From the NCBI GenBank assembly GCA_031265345.1, contig JAISCU010000314.1:1-14071 (forward strand): DNA of 14,071 bases, in the 5' to 3' direction. The position numbers were made by a program, and so were the translations under genes. Shown here piece by piece: positions 13,319 to 14,071 of this stretch; the first letter of the stretch is position 1; each line of letters opens with the position of its first letter. Under the pieces are notes generated by a model. That model made no database searches. It was not told the origin of the DNA and saw only the letters and a list, made by a program, of their open reading frames with translations. Source of the DNA: Bifidobacteriaceae bacterium (lineage in GTDB: Bacteria; Actinomycetota; Actinomycetes; Actinomycetales; WQXJ01).

Positions 13319-14071
13319 TCACAGCCCGGCGGTCGTCGCCGGGCCGGAGGCGGTCTCTGCCAGGGCGGCCCGGATCGCGTCGACCGCCTCCACGAACCGG
13401 CTCCCCTCGGCCATTGTCCGCTTGAATGCCGCCCAGTCGGCGTCCGCCACGTCGCGGGCGATGGCCTCCGGGTCGTAGTCTCCGGGCCATCCCGCGATCC
13501 GCTGCCACAACCAGGTGAACTGCCGCGCCGTCTGCTTCGCCTTCGGCGCCGCCGGCGCCCGCCCCCGCGCGCCGGGCTGCTTTGGCTCAGCCGCCGCGCG
13601 CGCGTGGGCGCGGCGGGCGGCCTCGACTTTGTCGCGCACCGCGCTCGTGAACTGGTCCATCTCCGCCGGCGGCAAGGGGGTCGCGGCGTCCATGCGGCGG
13701 ATCATCACCACGCCCCGCTCCGCCGCCTCCCGCGCGGCGGCCGGCTCGGACGGGTCGCGCGCGACCTTGTCCAAGTCGTCCACCCTCGCCAGGGAGCGGA
13801 CCCGCTGGAACAGCTGGTCTATCGGGTCGCCCGCCTCGATCCGCCGCAGCGCCTCCTGGGCCTCGCGCCGCACCTCGGGGCCGCGCTCTGGGTCGGACGC
13901 TATGTGCTTGACCGCGAGCACCCGCTCGAGGGTGTTGTAGGACGGGCCGCCGAGCATCTTCGCGGCCTGCTCCCGGCTGTCCCCGGTCGGCTCCCCCAAC
14001 GGCGTCGTAGAATCTACGATGCCGTCCGACCTGGGGTTTCGCGTTTTCGGCTGGAACTGGTGGGCTTCCTC
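13319..14071 (-). CDS. ParB-like DNA-binding protein, C-terminal part (N-terminus outside the window)
   Basis: The frame is open to the right edge, so the gene is 5'-truncated by the window; a TTG at 13999 is an internal codon rather than a likely start. About 251 residues are visible. A helix-turn-helix segment, DSREQAAKMLGGPSYNTLER followed by VLAVKHIAS, resembles the post-nuclease HTH of ParB/RepB-type proteins. After it come charged helices, an Ala/Pro/Lys-rich linker around GARGRAPAAPKAKQTA, and a C-terminal helical domain with FTWLWQRIAGWPGDYDPEAI. The expected N-terminal ParB domain would lie beyond the window. The likely role is partition or transcriptional control of the element. A 126-bp gap (13193-13318) separates it from the VirB8-like gene, with no promoter I can defend. 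Confidence 0.68.
   Translation of the reverse strand, partial: EEAHQFQPKTRNPRSDGIVDSTTPLGEPTGDSREQAAKMLGGPSYNTLERVLAVKHIASDPERGPEVRREAQEALRRIEAGDPIDQLFQRVRSLARVDDLDKVARDPSEPAAAREAAERGVVMIRRMDAATPLPPAEMDQFTSAVRDKVEAARRAHARAAAEPKQPGARGRAPAAPKAKQTARQFTWLWQRIAGWPGDYDPEAIARDVADADWAAFKRTMAEGSRFVEAVDAIRAALAETASGPATTAGL
14005..14019. repeat. AT-rich palindrome TCGTAGAATCTACGA inside the ParB-like gene
   Basis: Two perfect 7-bp arms surround one central base, in an unusually AT-rich patch of this GC-rich window. It is a possible binding site, for example a ParB-type centromere site or an operator. It also encodes ordinary residues (IVDSTT) of the gene, so chance is possible. Confidence 0.35.

Overview
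The window is very GC-rich DNA with strongly G/C-biased third codon positions. The open frames that make sense encode actinobacterial-type type IV secretion (T4SS) proteins, so I read it as part of an integrative/conjugative element or conjugative plasmid of a high-GC Actinomycetota host. Genus cannot be decided from the sequence. No relaxase, integrase, origin or tRNA is visible; the element clearly extends past both edges.

Layout: almost everything is transcribed right to left on the minus strand. From the right edge: a ParB-like partition/regulatory protein (N-terminus cut by the window), a one-TM VirB8/TcpC-like protein, a secreted two-domain cell-wall hydrolase (lysozyme-like plus M23 peptidase), a small two-TM VirB2/DUF6112-like protein, a plus-strand small membrane gene in its own divergent/convergent slot, a second two-TM VirB2/DUF6112-like protein, about 1.3 kb of non-coding mobile-element remnants, a VirB6/TrbL-like polytopic protein, an SCO6880-type protein, a plus-strand DUF5677 gene with a possible small ORF after it, a VirB4-type ATPase, an uncharacterised two-part protein, a TraG/VirD4 coupling protein, and the N-terminal half of a C5-cytosine methyltransferase that loses its frame near the left edge. 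Several neighbouring minus-strand genes are coupled by 4-bp ATGA/GTGA overlaps (VirB4/unknown, unknown/TraG, hydrolase/VirB2-like). Together they would form a mating channel: wall opening (hydrolase), membrane pore (VirB6, SCO6880, VirB2-like, VirB8-like), motor (VirB4) and substrate receptor (TraG).

Three interruptions of this operon stand out. First, between the second VirB2-like gene and the VirB6-like gene lie three related transposase-less elements in tandem, all in the same orientation, each starting TGTAGG and ending CCTACA or CCTGCA, with a fourth unrelated short element nested in the first. The nested element has a clear 6-bp target duplication (ATCGGG), and the third element has a 5-bp one (ACAGC) that uses the end of the second element as target. 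Each tandem element carries its own repeat word at both ends while sharing its outermost bases and a vestigial C-terminal coding tail. Their multi-copy end repeats resemble IS21-type termini. Second, a DUF5677 gene with different base use is inserted head-to-head against VirB4. Third, a small conserved-type membrane gene preceded by a perfect inverted repeat is inserted in reverse between two VirB2-like paralogues.
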